Shown: positions 36,719 through 45,834 of the stretch, piece after piece
Numbering within the stretch: the first letter of the stretch is position 1
How the letters are laid out: each line of letters starts with the position of its first letter
Source of the DNA: Candidatus Anaerobutyricum avicola
GTDB lineage: Bacteria; Bacillota; Clostridia; Lachnospirales; Lachnospiraceae
NCBI GenBank assembly: GCA_019113845.1
Contig: DXGQ01000053.1
Span: 36,848-100,847, forward strand
Reading direction: 5' to 3'
Length of the DNA stretch: 64,000 nt
Program-made: the position numbers and the translations under genes
The notes under the pieces: generated by a model
Database searches by the model: none
Told to the model about the DNA's origin: nothing
What the model saw: only the letters and a program-made list of their open reading frames with translations

Positions 36719-37093
36719 CTAATAACTCAAGTCACCGTCGATCATCGTGAAATTCTCCGGAGTGCACTTCTCAAGATTCGCCCAGAGCGTCTCAAAAGCA
36801 TCACTGTAACTGTACTCGCAATCCTCAAAGCTGACACATCCATAATAGATGGACTTTCCCTCCTGCAGGGCCTTCCGTATCAGTCTCTCCCTCTCATCCT
36901 CAATATACTCCTCCTCCACAAACTGCGCAATCTGTTCCTCCGTACTGTTCGGCGTCAAAACCTTCTGCCCGAGCAGATTATTACAGACATAATCCAAAAT
37001 AAGCTGCTTCTGCTCCTCCGTCAACTCATCCTTTCTCGCCAGGATAAAACTGCTGCTGCTGGAATTCGTCACAAAATCACTACGTACCTTCAT
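36719..37093 (-). CDS. Small acidic protein with DFVTNSSSSSF N-terminus (candidate substrate)
   Basis: A 124-residue protein starting MKVRSDFVTNSSSSSFIL, then a glutamate-rich helical body and a C-terminal YGCVSFEDCEYSYSDAFETLW part. The ATG at 37093 follows AGGAGGAAGGACAT, which rules out the longer ORF. The Ser-run N-terminal motif, as I recall, occurs at the start of otherwise dissimilar bacterial and phage proteins. It is the first gene of the operon with the SPASM enzyme, so it may be the protein that is modified. No leader-peptide cleavage site is evident. The function is otherwise unknown. Confidence 0.75.
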   Translation of the reverse strand: MKVRSDFVTNSSSSSFILARKDELTEEQKQLILDYVCNNLLGQKVLTPNSTEEQIAQFVEEEYIEDERERLIRKALQEGKSIYYGCVSFEDCEYSYSDAFETLWANLEKCTPENFTMIDGDLSY

Positions 37094-37171
37094 ATGTCCT
37101 TCCTCCTGAAATATCTGATAAACCTTTACGAATTGTATAGAAAGATGGTAACACATTTACAGCACAGATGC

Positions 37172-37190
37172 ATTCAGTTTGAAACTGAAT
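37172..37190. promoter_or_regulatory. Near-perfect palindrome upstream of the radical SAM operon
   Basis: ATTCAGTTT-G-AAACTGAAT: two 9-bp arms around one base, 79 nt upstream of the small-protein ATG and 10 nt after the MerR stop. It has no T-run, so an operator (possibly for the XRE protein) is more likely than a terminator. Confidence 0.5.
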
Positions 37191-37200
37191 ATCACACGAA

Positions 37201-38076
37201 CTATTCTCTGTCTTTGAATACCAGATTATAATTGGAGTCGTAATAGATTCCCAGTTCCCGGCAGATTCGGTCGTTTATCGCATCCATCGCCTCTTTATAC
37301 TCTCTGTATTTCGGCGATAGAATTTTCAGATTCTTAATAAAAATATCATTATATCCCTTATTCTGCAGCTCCTTCTGCATTCTTCGCTGCGCCACGTAGG
37401 ATGGATGATACTTCAGCGGACCCGATTTCAGTTTCGCGCCTTTCAGTACATTTGCTTTCAAAATATCATAATCGGCTTCACCCATATCCCGGTAGTAGGA
37501 AGTCATTTCCTCCGCCGTTCTGGTCTCCCTCCTGATTCCGCCCGCCAGATTGACACCCAGCGTCATGAGAAACGGTACTTTGATCGTCGTCTCATCGCAA
37601 TATTCCAACAGGTTTTTAAACGCCTGTTTCTGTTCTTCCGTCTTTATCCGGATATGCAGAAACGGGCGGAAGTGGGTCTTATAATATTCACCCCATTTGC
37701 CGGGAATCAGGGATTCAATCGCCTGATTAAAGGCTTCGTGATCCAGCAGTTCATCGGCCTTCGACACGTCCCCGTCTTCTATAAACTGTTCCAGCGCCTT
37801 TACTTCTGAATCACGCACTTCCTTTTCTTCCAGCTTCTCCTGATAGATCTTAAGCAGAATGCTCTGATCTCCGGTTGTTAAAATGTGCCGGATATCTTTG
37901 ATGCCGATTCCGAGTTTCCGGTACAGCGATACATTTTTCAGAATCCGGATATCCTCCTCCGTATAATTCCGGTATCCGTTCTCATCTTTTGACACAGTAA
38001 GGAGTCCCTGCTCCTCATAATATTTGATCGCTCGTTTTGTCATCCCGACTTTTTCAGCCGCCTCATTGATCCGCAT
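37201..38076 (-). CDS. MerR-family transcriptional regulator
   Basis: A 291-residue protein with an N-terminal MerR winged helix (MRINEAAEKVGMTKRAIKYYEEQGLL, YRNYTEEDIRIL), a helical linker, and a C-terminal domain of about 180 residues that I do not recognise. AGGAGG precedes the ATG. Its promoter has the long 19-bp spacer typical of MerR-activated promoters, so it probably controls itself. The divergent or upstream SdpI-like gene is a candidate partner, but no ligand can be inferred. Confidence 0.85.
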   Translation of the reverse strand: MRINEAAEKVGMTKRAIKYYEEQGLLTVSKDENGYRNYTEEDIRILKNVSLYRKLGIGIKDIRHILTTGDQSILLKIYQEKLEEKEVRDSEVKALEQFIEDGDVSKADELLDHEAFNQAIESLIPGKWGEYYKTHFRPFLHIRIKTEEQKQAFKNLLEYCDETTIKVPFLMTLGVNLAGGIRRETRTAEEMTSYYRDMGEADYDILKANVLKGAKLKSGPLKYHPSYVAQRRMQKELQNKGYNDIFIKNLKILSPKYREYKEAMDAINDRICRELGIYYDSNYNLVFKDRE

Positions 38077-38113
38077 AACAACACCTCCTCGTGTACTGAC
38101 CCGTTCTGTCTGC

Positions 38114-38144
38114 AGTATAAAGGTGTACGCCGAGTGCAGGTCAA
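38114..38144 (-). promoter_or_regulatory. MerR-type promoter with 19-bp spacer
   Basis: TTGACC (38139-38144), 19 nt, TATACT (38114-38119) on the minus strand. The overlong spacer is the hallmark of MerR-family promoters, in which the regulator untwists the DNA. Confidence 0.65.
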
Positions 38145-38180
38145 GAGTTTTTCTGAAATTCTGGCAAAATATCAGCTCTT

Positions 38181-39209
38181 CTACCGGATTCTTTCCTGCA
38201 GCGTCTGATATATCTCCTCCGTGGACGCCTCGTCCTCCCCGTTGAGCACAACAACATCTCCCTGCACCCGCAGGACCACGCAGGCTTCACAGTCATGAAA
38301 TGTATACCGTATATAATCCCCGAAACGATCATTATAAAAATGTCCCATGGACATTTTCAGATTGCCAAATCCGTTGGTCCGCCGATCACTTTCTCCGTCC
38401 GATACGCCTTCCGGTTCATAGGTCACTGATTCGATATCCGCGTACTGTACCGTGTAATCACGCCAGCCGGACGCCTCGACAGTAAACCCATTTTCCTGAA
38501 AATGTATCACCATATCCCCTGAAAACAAAACCCAGACGACAAAGACAACGGTCGCCGCGATAAACAGTACGGCGACAAGCGCTCCCTTTTTGGAAGATCG
38601 TATTCTCACAACTTCTCCGTTTTGAAGCTGCTTCCGGTAATACAGCCAGGAATAAACGGTCGGCGCCAGTGCCGCTGCAAACACAGCCGCGACAAACAGC
38701 CCTGTGCCAGGACCGCTGAACGGAAAAAGCGCGCACAGCAGACATACGAATCCACAGCCCATCCATACCTTTCCTCCAAACCGATGGGTCGCATTCCAGT
38801 TGTCATCATTCTCCAGCGCCCATTTCACCTTAATGCCCATGGTCCGGTTCCTCCGGATCTTCGGGAGAGAACTGCCCAGCACGATGAACATCAGCCCGAA
38901 ACCGACATTCATAATGTAAGGAGCCAGTGTGTAACTCACCTGTCCGCTCTTTACGAGCAGAATAAATGCGCTCCCCGCCATGGATATTACCGGCATGATC
39001 CACAGCACCAGCTGCGTGATCTTCTTCTCCTGCGGCTTCTTCCGCCAGTCATAAAATGTAACAAGCAGACAAATCCAGTGAAGGACCAGGCATTGAAGCG
39101 GAAGATAATAAATGTGTTCCCCCAGCAGAGCGGCAACAACCTGCGGAAGCAGGATAATAACAGAGGAAAGAAACAGAGATAATTTATTTTCACTTAATAT
39201 CTTCTTCAT
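38181..39209 (-). CDS. SdpI-family membrane protein
   Basis: A 342-residue polytopic protein with about six hydrophobic segments. It has the SdpI signature: RNRTMGIKVKWALENDDNWNATHRFGGKVW (shown here as RNRTMGIKVKWAL and NWNATHRFGGKVW). Known role of the prototype: immunity against the SDP cannibalism toxin in Bacillus; homologues in other Firmicutes are mostly untested. The C-terminal 100 residues form a soluble PH-like domain. The start at 39209 follows GGAGGGAAATGTATC. It lies upstream of merR on the same strand. Confidence 0.8.
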   Translation of the reverse strand: MKKILSENKLSLFLSSVIILLPQVVAALLGEHIYYLPLQCLVLHWICLLVTFYDWRKKPQEKKITQLVLWIMPVISMAGSAFILLVKSGQVSYTLAPYIMNVGFGLMFIVLGSSLPKIRRNRTMGIKVKWALENDDNWNATHRFGGKVWMGCGFVCLLCALFPFSGPGTGLFVAAVFAAALAPTVYSWLYYRKQLQNGEVVRIRSSKKGALVAVLFIAATVVFVVWVLFSGDMVIHFQENGFTVEASGWRDYTVQYADIESVTYEPEGVSDGESDRRTNGFGNLKMSMGHFYNDRFGDYIRYTFHDCEACVVLRVQGDVVVLNGEDEASTEEIYQTLQERIR

Positions 39210-39316
39210 GATACATTTCCCTCCTGATCGTAATTTTTGTTTTAAGTATAGCACAGTGCCATATTGATGGCCATAAAAATAAAAGGATACGGACATCATT
39301 ATAGGATGGGCTTATG

Positions 39317-39354
39317 AAAAAACAAAAGCACCCGACACTTTCATGCCTGGTGCT
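39317..39354 (-). terminator. Terminator of the small RHH gene
   Basis: AGCACC/GGTGCT stem with an inner GGCATGAAAGTGTC loop, then TTTTGTTTTTT on the minus strand. Confidence 0.7.
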
Positions 39355-39359
39355 CTCTC

Positions 39360-39557
39360 TCATTCATTATCTGTTTTGTTTATTTCTTCAATAAATTCAT
39401 TCATCATCTTCATCAACTGACCCGCCTGACTGACGCCCGCCTTATTGCAGGCTTCGGCAAAGGCTTCGACTGTTTCACGCTTCATCTTGTAGCTTTTGGA
39501 CATCCAGCCTGCCTTTTCCTGATATCGTTTGTTTCTTAATGTTTGTTTACTCGCCAT
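39360..39557 (-). CDS. Small ribbon-helix-helix-like protein
   Basis: A 65-residue basic protein. SYKMKRETVEAFAEACNKAGVSQAGQLMKMMNEF fits an Arc/CopG-like ribbon-helix-helix fold (a strand with alternating residues, then two helices), a type common on clostridial mobile elements. GGAGTTGCGAGATT precedes the ATG. Its start overlaps the end of a 57-residue membrane protein gene by 11 nt, so the two are translationally coupled. Confidence 0.65.
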   Translation of the reverse strand: MASKQTLRNKRYQEKAGWMSKSYKMKRETVEAFAEACNKAGVSQAGQLMKMMNEFIEEINKTDNE

Positions 39558-39720
39558 AATCTCGCAACTCCTTTATCACTTTGATTAATTTGGGGATTAT
39601 ATCAACCAATTCTAATATGCTGGCAAAAATCAATAATATACTGGAGTGAATATTCTTAGTGCCAATAAATAAGATTACTGCAAAAACAAAGAACAGATTG
39701 TAAAATGTTATCTTTTTCAT
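39547..39720 (-). CDS. 57-residue hydrophobic membrane peptide
   Basis: Reads MKKITFYNLFFVFAVILF.. with two hydrophobic stretches and a charged tail ending RDYGE. The ATG follows GGGGAGATAATCCA. The stop lies inside the first codons of the RHH gene. No family is recognised. Confidence 0.6.
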   Translation of the reverse strand: MKKITFYNLFFVFAVILFIGTKNIHSSILLIFASILELVDIIPKLIKVIKELRDYGE

Positions 39721-39794
39721 TGGATTATCTCCCCTTTTTATTTACCCTTGGCTTTCTATGTATCTCCTTAGTATTACACCGCCATATATGAAGG

Positions 39795-39904
39795 GACAGA
39801 CTTTAATTTTTGATTTTTAACGAAAAAATCGAATTATAATAAATCGTTTTCACCATAATTTATAGGCGAACCACACGATATTATTATGTTATCATAGGTT
39901 CGCC
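39795..39904. repeat. Left copy of a 110-bp direct repeat flanking the Shango operon
   Basis: Shares with 46256-46365 the order GACAGACTTTA.., then a 26-bp core AAATCGAAYTATAATAAATC.. (39826-39851, 25 of 26 identical), then a GGCGAA..CGCC hairpin (39865-39904). It contains a TATAAT box, so it may also be a promoter. Beyond it, the region up to 39947 has no gene. Confidence 0.65.
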
Positions 39905-39947
39905 AAAAGGTTCAAATGATAATTACTCCTTATGCCATTCGAGGACA

Positions 39948-42155
39948 TCAATCATTTAGATGCACTTTTTCAGATCTCGCTGTTGTTTCAATTTTCTGCA
40001 AAATATCAATAGCTGATGGCACATCCATTTGATTATAGAGAAATGCACTTCTCAAGAGAGCCTCTGGCACCATTGGATCATATTTATCTATTTTAGGCGT
40101 TTGGTTTTTCGGAAGTACAACATCCGGATCGTCTAAATTAATACTCAAGTTACGGCACCGAAACAAAAATTCATCAAGAGTAAGCCCACTTGTAATTTGC
40201 AGGTAATAGCAGGAACTAGCCACGGCGTATATATCAAGGATTCGTTTTAATCCACAAGAAAAAAGTTTAGCCATTGTCCGTATTTCTCTTGTTCCACACC
40301 ATGGGCAAATGAAAAAGCTGTTCTCACTGCAGGGTAACACCTTGCTATCGAGTAGTCCGTTTTTTCTTGCGTATTTTCGCGCGTCAGAAAGCAATCTCTG
40401 TGCGTTTGGCTGCAAATAAGTATATATTGTATCTTCCTGCAAAACTCTTTTCATCCGTTCAACAATCTTATCATGAATGTCTCCACCAGTCCCCACCCAT
40501 GCGGGAATCCGATTACTTTTCGTACAAGCAACATAGATGATTTTTCGTTCCTCGTCAATGGAAACAACCCGCCAAGATCGGCCAGCTAAAACAAAAACTT
40601 CATCTGCTGCCGGACAATTCGTTAGCGTACCGACTTCCCCATCTTTTGACAACACATGATAGGTTTCTTCATCTTGAAAAACAGCATAAAAGGAGAAATG
40701 ATTTGTGACTTTTTCCCCTTTTAATCCCACAATCAAACCGCCGTCTTCAATCCGCTGTATGTATTCCTTCTGCAGCATATATCGCAATAGTTCCTGATAT
40801 TCACTTGCTGAAACTGTATCTCTGAACGCGGGAAGCAGCAAAACCTTTCGGGCAAGTTCTGCCGGAAAAAGTTCTCCATAGGTCATAAGCGTACTCAGCG
40901 TTTGATGTGCTAGTAGGCTAAAAGGCTTCTTTTTTTGGACAAATGGTTCCACCCATCGTTCTTCAAGATATAATTGAATAATTGCAATAGAGCGGAGCAA
41001 ATCCCATGGCAGTACCTCATAAGGATTTTTACATGACGATTCATATAAATTTAGAAACATCATCTGTGACTTTCCTGTTCTCCGCCCAGAACGGCCAAGG
41101 CGCTGAACAAAGCTGGAACAGGTGTAAGGCGCACCTACTTGAATCGTAGAATCCAAATCACCGATGTCGATACCCAATTCCAAGGTAAGGGTCGCTGCAG
41201 CAACCGTAGGGCCTGCATAATCTCTTAGAGCATGTTCCACTTCTTGACGCAACGAGGCAGAAACACTTCCGTGATGCACATAAAATACATCTCGCTCACC
41301 TCGTTGCTTTGCGATATATTTCATGTGTGCAATCACATCTTCTACATTTCCACGGCTGTTTGCAAAAACCAGGCACTTTTTTGTGTGACAGTTGTCATAC
41401 AAGAATTCATAATATTTTTGGAAATCCTTCTCTGCCTGCTTTTCATCTTCCGCGACAGGAAAGCTCTCTACACACAGTGAAATCGTACGCTTATGACTTG
41501 CAATGCCTACTGCTATAGCACCTGCAGAACTCCCCGCAGACAGGTATGCCATAGCAGGCCGGTAATCGTTCAAAGTTGCAGACAACCCGATTCTGCGCGG
41601 GCAACATCCAGTCAGTTTTTCAAGCCTTGCAATCAGACACAGTACCTGAAGGCCCCGGTCCTCTCCCATCAGCGCATGAATCTCATCTATGACAATAAAG
41701 CGCAGGTCCGAAAATAAGCGGCAAGCATCTCCTGGATGACGCATCAGCAGTGCCTCCAAGGACTCAGGCGTAATCTGCAAAATTCCTTGCGCTATTTGCA
41801 GCGCCTTCCTCTTGGTTGACTGCGATACATCCCCATGCCACGGCCACACGGGAATCTGACCATCATCAAGTAGTTCATTCAACCGCTCGAATTGATCATT
41901 AATCAATGCTTTTAATGGGCCAATATACATTACCCCAACGGAAGTAGATGGATTTTTCTCCAATATAGTCAGAATTGGAAAAAATGCAGCTTCTGTCTTG
42001 CCAGAAGCAGTTCCGGAAGCAACGATAACATGCTTGTTGGTATCCATAATGGCATCGCAAGCTTCTACCTGTACTTCCCGCAATTCCGTCCATCTTTTCC
42101 GGTATATATATTTTTGAATAAAGAGAGCATACCGCTCAAATGCACTATTACTCAT
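39948..42155 (-). CDS. sngC: Shango SngC-like DEAD/DEAH helicase
   Basis: A 735-residue Lhr-type superfamily 2 helicase: motif I VASGTASGKTEA, motif II VIDEIHAL (DEIH), motif III LSATLN, motif VI QRLGRSGRR. A C-terminal part includes a CPWCGTREI zinc-binding pair. The start overlaps the sngB stop by 4 nt (ATGA). The order TerB protein, DUF2791 ATPase, helicase is that of the Shango anti-phage system; related BrxD/BrxHI pairs occur in BREX loci, but no brxX, brxL or pglZ is present here. Confidence 0.85.
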   Translation of the reverse strand: MSNSAFERYALFIQKYIYRKRWTELREVQVEACDAIMDTNKHVIVASGTASGKTEAAFFPILTILEKNPSTSVGVMYIGPLKALINDQFERLNELLDDGQIPVWPWHGDVSQSTKRKALQIAQGILQITPESLEALLMRHPGDACRLFSDLRFIVIDEIHALMGEDRGLQVLCLIARLEKLTGCCPRRIGLSATLNDYRPAMAYLSAGSSAGAIAVGIASHKRTISLCVESFPVAEDEKQAEKDFQKYYEFLYDNCHTKKCLVFANSRGNVEDVIAHMKYIAKQRGERDVFYVHHGSVSASLRQEVEHALRDYAGPTVAAATLTLELGIDIGDLDSTIQVGAPYTCSSFVQRLGRSGRRTGKSQMMFLNLYESSCKNPYEVLPWDLLRSIAIIQLYLEERWVEPFVQKKKPFSLLAHQTLSTLMTYGELFPAELARKVLLLPAFRDTVSASEYQELLRYMLQKEYIQRIEDGGLIVGLKGEKVTNHFSFYAVFQDEETYHVLSKDGEVGTLTNCPAADEVFVLAGRSWRVVSIDEERKIIYVACTKSNRIPAWVGTGGDIHDKIVERMKRVLQEDTIYTYLQPNAQRLLSDARKYARKNGLLDSKVLPCSENSFFICPWCGTREIRTMAKLFSCGLKRILDIYAVASSCYYLQITSGLTLDEFLFRCRNLSINLDDPDVVLPKNQTPKIDKYDPMVPEALLRSAFLYNQMDVPSAIDILQKIETTARSEKVHLND

Positions 42156-43486
42156 ATGTCAAATTCGGCAAATAGATTTTCTGCCACATCATCAATTTGT
42201 TCCGGATCTTTTTCTGCGCTCTTAACCTGAAATTCCTGTGTATGAATCAGCCCCTCGAATGTAACTTCCGGATTTTGGTGAAGGATATTCAGCAATCCCA
42301 GGAAATCTCTCGTAACCTCACGCGGAGTCAACAGCTGATCTGCTCCTAAGCGCGTGAGTACCGTGTTCAGAAATACGGTCAATTCGTCCTCTCCAAACTT
42401 GCATTCATAATCATAATAGGAGCTATGCAATTGGCAAAGGCGCTCAAGCAACAGATAGATTTCTTCCGACGAAAGCTGGTTCAGTTTAATGACAGGACTT
42501 GTGTAATCCACAAATTCCTGAGTACTGAACCGATTATCTGAAAGACGTGAGCGGAGGGCTTCATAACTGAACAAACCTCTGCGTTCATCATAGATAAATT
42601 GTGGAGTTCCGCTCATAAACACACCAATATAGCGTGCCTTGCCTTGCATCGTATCATTGAAAATGGTCAAGACTTTTTCAAAGTTGCTGTCTCGGGCTTG
42701 CTTATGTGTGATTTTATAGAGATTAACGCCTTCATCAAGAAAAACCAGTAATCCTTTATAACCAGCCTTATAAACAAACAGAGCAAACAGTTTCAAAAAC
42801 TCATACCAATTCTGATCGTCAATAATGCTGTCAACAGGCAGGTCTCGGCGTGCCTCTGTTTTATTCGCATATTCACCACGAATCCAACGAAGAGCTGCTT
42901 GCTTTAGCCTGTCATTACCGGTTTTCATCCCTTTCCAGTAGGCATCGACGACCGTAGCGAATGCAAAGCCGTAGGCCATTTCGGATAATTCCGAGAGCAC
43001 CTCTGCTATACCTGCACTAACAGTATCAACGAGTGCTGCGTCCCCGGGCTTAAGGTCATTTTGTCTTGCTATGCTTGACTGCATAGCAGAGATCCATCTT
43101 TGTAAGATAGATTCCAATGCACCTCCCTCTGGGCGAATACGGGTAGACAGATGCTGCATAAGTTCTTTGTATGTTGCCAGTCCCTGCCCCTTTGTTCCGG
43201 TGAGACGTCGCTCTGGAGACAAATCTGCGTCCATAACCACAAAAGAACGCTCCATTGCGTTATTACGAATCATTTGTAACAAAAAACTCTTTCCACTACC
43301 ATATTGTCCACACACAAAGCGAAAAGCGGCCCCACCGTCCTCTACCGTAGACAGATCCTGCAAAAAGGCATTTACCTCCAGTTGCCTGCCCACTGCTATA
43401 TGACGCAATCCGATTCTCGGGACAACTCCCGCCGCTAATGAATTGATTAAAGCTGCCGCCTCACGGCGATTGATTGTTGCTGCCAT
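42152..43486 (-). CDS. sngB: Shango SngB-like ATPase (DUF2791/BrxD family)
   Basis: A 444-residue P-loop ATPase: VCGQYGSGKSFLLQMI (Walker A), LLVFLDEGVNLYKI (Walker B) and GVFMSGTPQFIYD (sensor-like). ATG at 43486, 7 nt after GGAGG; the ATG shares one base with the sngA stop. The domain is the same as BrxD. It acts with the helicase in defence against phage DNA; the mechanism is not settled in the literature I know. Confidence 0.85.
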   Translation of the reverse strand: MAATINRREAAALINSLAAGVVPRIGLRHIAVGRQLEVNAFLQDLSTVEDGGAAFRFVCGQYGSGKSFLLQMIRNNAMERSFVVMDADLSPERRLTGTKGQGLATYKELMQHLSTRIRPEGGALESILQRWISAMQSSIARQNDLKPGDAALVDTVSAGIAEVLSELSEMAYGFAFATVVDAYWKGMKTGNDRLKQAALRWIRGEYANKTEARRDLPVDSIIDDQNWYEFLKLFALFVYKAGYKGLLVFLDEGVNLYKITHKQARDSNFEKVLTIFNDTMQGKARYIGVFMSGTPQFIYDERRGLFSYEALRSRLSDNRFSTQEFVDYTSPVIKLNQLSSEEIYLLLERLCQLHSSYYDYECKFGEDELTVFLNTVLTRLGADQLLTPREVTRDFLGLLNILHQNPEVTFEGLIHTQEFQVKSAEKDPEQIDDVAENLFAEFDI

Positions 43487-45834
43487 CACTCTACCTCCAG
43501 TAGTTCTACGGCACGCTTCAGTTCGTCAGCATATTGCTCCAAAACAGTCGGTGTGTCGTCAAACGTATCAATCAAAATATCATCGAGAAACTGTGTTGCC
43601 ACATCGTTGATCTCATCAATCAAGATTTCAGGCATGGACATAACTTTCTCCGCCAGCTGTGTTAATTTTTCCTGCGGATCATCAGAAAAGAGAACGACCT
43701 GAATGGTTTGCCTTTGGGTGTCTGTTAACGCTTCTAAAAACTGTTTTAGTTCTTCCGGCAAACCAATTCCATCCAATTTAGTGTCGTGCACCTCAGTTTC
43801 CGCCACCGTTTCCTGTTGTGCAGCAAGTTCTGACTTCGGCATATTTTCATAAATATACTCCAGTTCATCGCGGTAGTCATCTTCGACAATATACCGTCCT
43901 GCCTCACTTACAATTAAAGCCCGGGCGATGAATCGTGCTGCCGCAGAATTGATTTCCTCGATAAAAGTGCTTATCTCTGTATTTGCAGGACTCTCCCATC
44001 CTGTCGCTTTAAGCGACAAGAGAAATTTTTGAGCCGGCTTTGAAAGCTTTGTAAACATTGTGGAAATCTCCGGCAATTCTGTCAACAATTCTTTTTGCGT
44101 CCCTTCATCTGCCACTTCAAGAGCATCTCGCACAGCATCAGACTGCACTCTCAGGGTTGCAATGCTGTCAAAGTCCAATTTGACCTCCACTCGCCTTGGC
44201 GTTGTTTTTTCTATATTCTCCTTTGGCGTATATTCTTTCTTCAAAAAACTTTCTATACAACTAGCTAATTCAGGTTCTACTTCTACACCACGCAATCGTC
44301 CTCGATACCCACATAAGCCTCTGAGGATATTTTCACTGTAACGCACAAGTTGATTCACATAATTTCGTAATCTTGTGTTCACGCTATATGCTTTTACAGA
44401 TAAATCAATTCGATTATTGGCCTCTAAGCATACTGCGCTTTGAAACACATAATAACTTTGTTTTCTAGGACGATTTGGACCATATATAGCAAGGATACCT
44501 CGTCCTTTCTTTTTTAACAGTGCCGCATCTGCTAAAGCCACCACTCTTGGTATAGCCTCTTGCATCAGCTGCTGATGTCCGTCTTTATAAAATTTACTAC
44601 CCATTATCGAATAGTCACACAGAGAACAAATTAGAGGGAACGGCAATCTCAATGGTTGCTCATTGCTATATTGATCAAGTAAAATGTCTCTGATCGCAGT
44701 CTGACTCGGCAATTGTAAATCACATATTTCCGGCATGGTAAAATCAATCTGGTGAAGCTTAGAAAAATCGAAAATCCACCCAAAAAGATATTGATCCAAT
44801 TTAGGAAACCGCTCTCGATAAGACATCCAAAGAGACACCAGCTGATTATATCCATCGGACGCTTGTTTCCATCCACAGCCGCTTAAAAGCTCGTATATGT
44901 GCACGAAAATATAGGATAGATCAGTATCTGGATATTCACCATTCCGCACTTGGGTACGCCAATAAAAATACCACGCACGCTGACGCCGATTCATACTATC
45001 ATAAGTAGGACAATACTGCATGAATGGAACAAACTCTGTTTTTTGTCCAACCGTATCAGCATATTTTTTCATATCTCTAAAAAATTTTGTAGAAGAATTG
45101 TCAGAATATGATCTTGTGGTATATAGCGATACTTCGTTCTCTCCTGTTTCTGTTGCTGAAATTGTAACCGAGAAAGAAGGCCTTTCGCAAAATGTATCTT
45201 GCCGGGAAGACCTTGTAGGAATTTCCTGCTTTTTCTCAATATCTCCAGGAACTACGATATCCGAAAACAAAGTTGACTTCACAGCTTCGTTTTCTGCTGT
45301 TTCCTGCAATTTTTCGGAGTCCTTTGGTACCTCACTTAATTCTACAGACTGGGACCTAATATCAGGCCCTTGTTTCCTATGGTCCAGACGTTGAATGATA
45401 TATCCCTCTTTATCAAGAAACATACCTGTTACCACTAGAATGATATCTACCATCCATCCGATACCTACTCCTCCGAATGTGAAAAAGTAAAGTACTCCTG
45501 TTGCTTTTTTTCCTGTATAGAAACGATGCGCACCAAATGTTCCAAGAAAAACCGCCAACAAAAGTGTAACCCAATATGATTTTTCAGAATAACAGATATC
45601 TACTTTACTCACTATTGCACGCTGCGCTTGTGTGATCGTAATTGCAGGAATAAGAAACATAGCAGAAAAAAGGATATAACAAACAACTAAGAATGTAATA
45701 TCAGAAACAATGTTTTCTTTAGAACTTCCCACTAAAAAAGATAATGTAATCAGTATACACATAAACAGCCAACTTACCATAAAAATGCGGCTTACTAACT
45801 TTGTAGATTTAATAAACTCTTTAATGTTCTCCAT
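43486..45834 (-). CDS. sngA: Shango SngA-like TerB protein with an N-terminal TM2 membrane module
   Basis: A 782-residue protein. Residues 15-66 form two membrane segments. Residues about 86-138 are a TM2 domain (WVTLLLAVFLGTFGAHRFYTG, GVGIGWMVDIILV), then a low-complexity linker of about 120 residues. A TerB_N region follows (CPTYDSMNRRQRAWYFYWRTQVRNG, split here for length), and TerB/TerB_C-like helices at the C-terminus (EDDYRDELEYIYENM, TDTQRQTIQVVLF). The start at 45834 has CGGAGG. The TM2 part suggests this SngA is anchored in the membrane. It overlaps the end of the regulator gene upstream. Confidence 0.8.
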   Translation of the reverse strand: MENIKEFIKSTKLVSRIFMVSWLFMCILITLSFLVGSSKENIVSDITFLVVCYILFSAMFLIPAITITQAQRAIVSKVDICYSEKSYWVTLLLAVFLGTFGAHRFYTGKKATGVLYFFTFGGVGIGWMVDIILVVTGMFLDKEGYIIQRLDHRKQGPDIRSQSVELSEVPKDSEKLQETAENEAVKSTLFSDIVVPGDIEKKQEIPTRSSRQDTFCERPSFSVTISATETGENEVSLYTTRSYSDNSSTKFFRDMKKYADTVGQKTEFVPFMQYCPTYDSMNRRQRAWYFYWRTQVRNGEYPDTDLSYIFVHIYELLSGCGWKQASDGYNQLVSLWMSYRERFPKLDQYLFGWIFDFSKLHQIDFTMPEICDLQLPSQTAIRDILLDQYSNEQPLRLPFPLICSLCDYSIMGSKFYKDGHQQLMQEAIPRVVALADAALLKKKGRGILAIYGPNRPRKQSYYVFQSAVCLEANNRIDLSVKAYSVNTRLRNYVNQLVRYSENILRGLCGYRGRLRGVEVEPELASCIESFLKKEYTPKENIEKTTPRRVEVKLDFDSIATLRVQSDAVRDALEVADEGTQKELLTELPEISTMFTKLSKPAQKFLLSLKATGWESPANTEISTFIEEINSAAARFIARALIVSEAGRYIVEDDYRDELEYIYENMPKSELAAQQETVAETEVHDTKLDGIGLPEELKQFLEALTDTQRQTIQVVLFSDDPQEKLTQLAEKVMSMPEILIDEINDVATQFLDDILIDTFDDTPTVLEQYADELKRAVELLEVE

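Noticed and set aside
39948..45834. BREX system
   Set aside because: The ATPase and helicase resemble BrxD and BrxHI, but no BrxX, PglZ, BrxL or BrxA/B is present and the TerB partner fits Shango.
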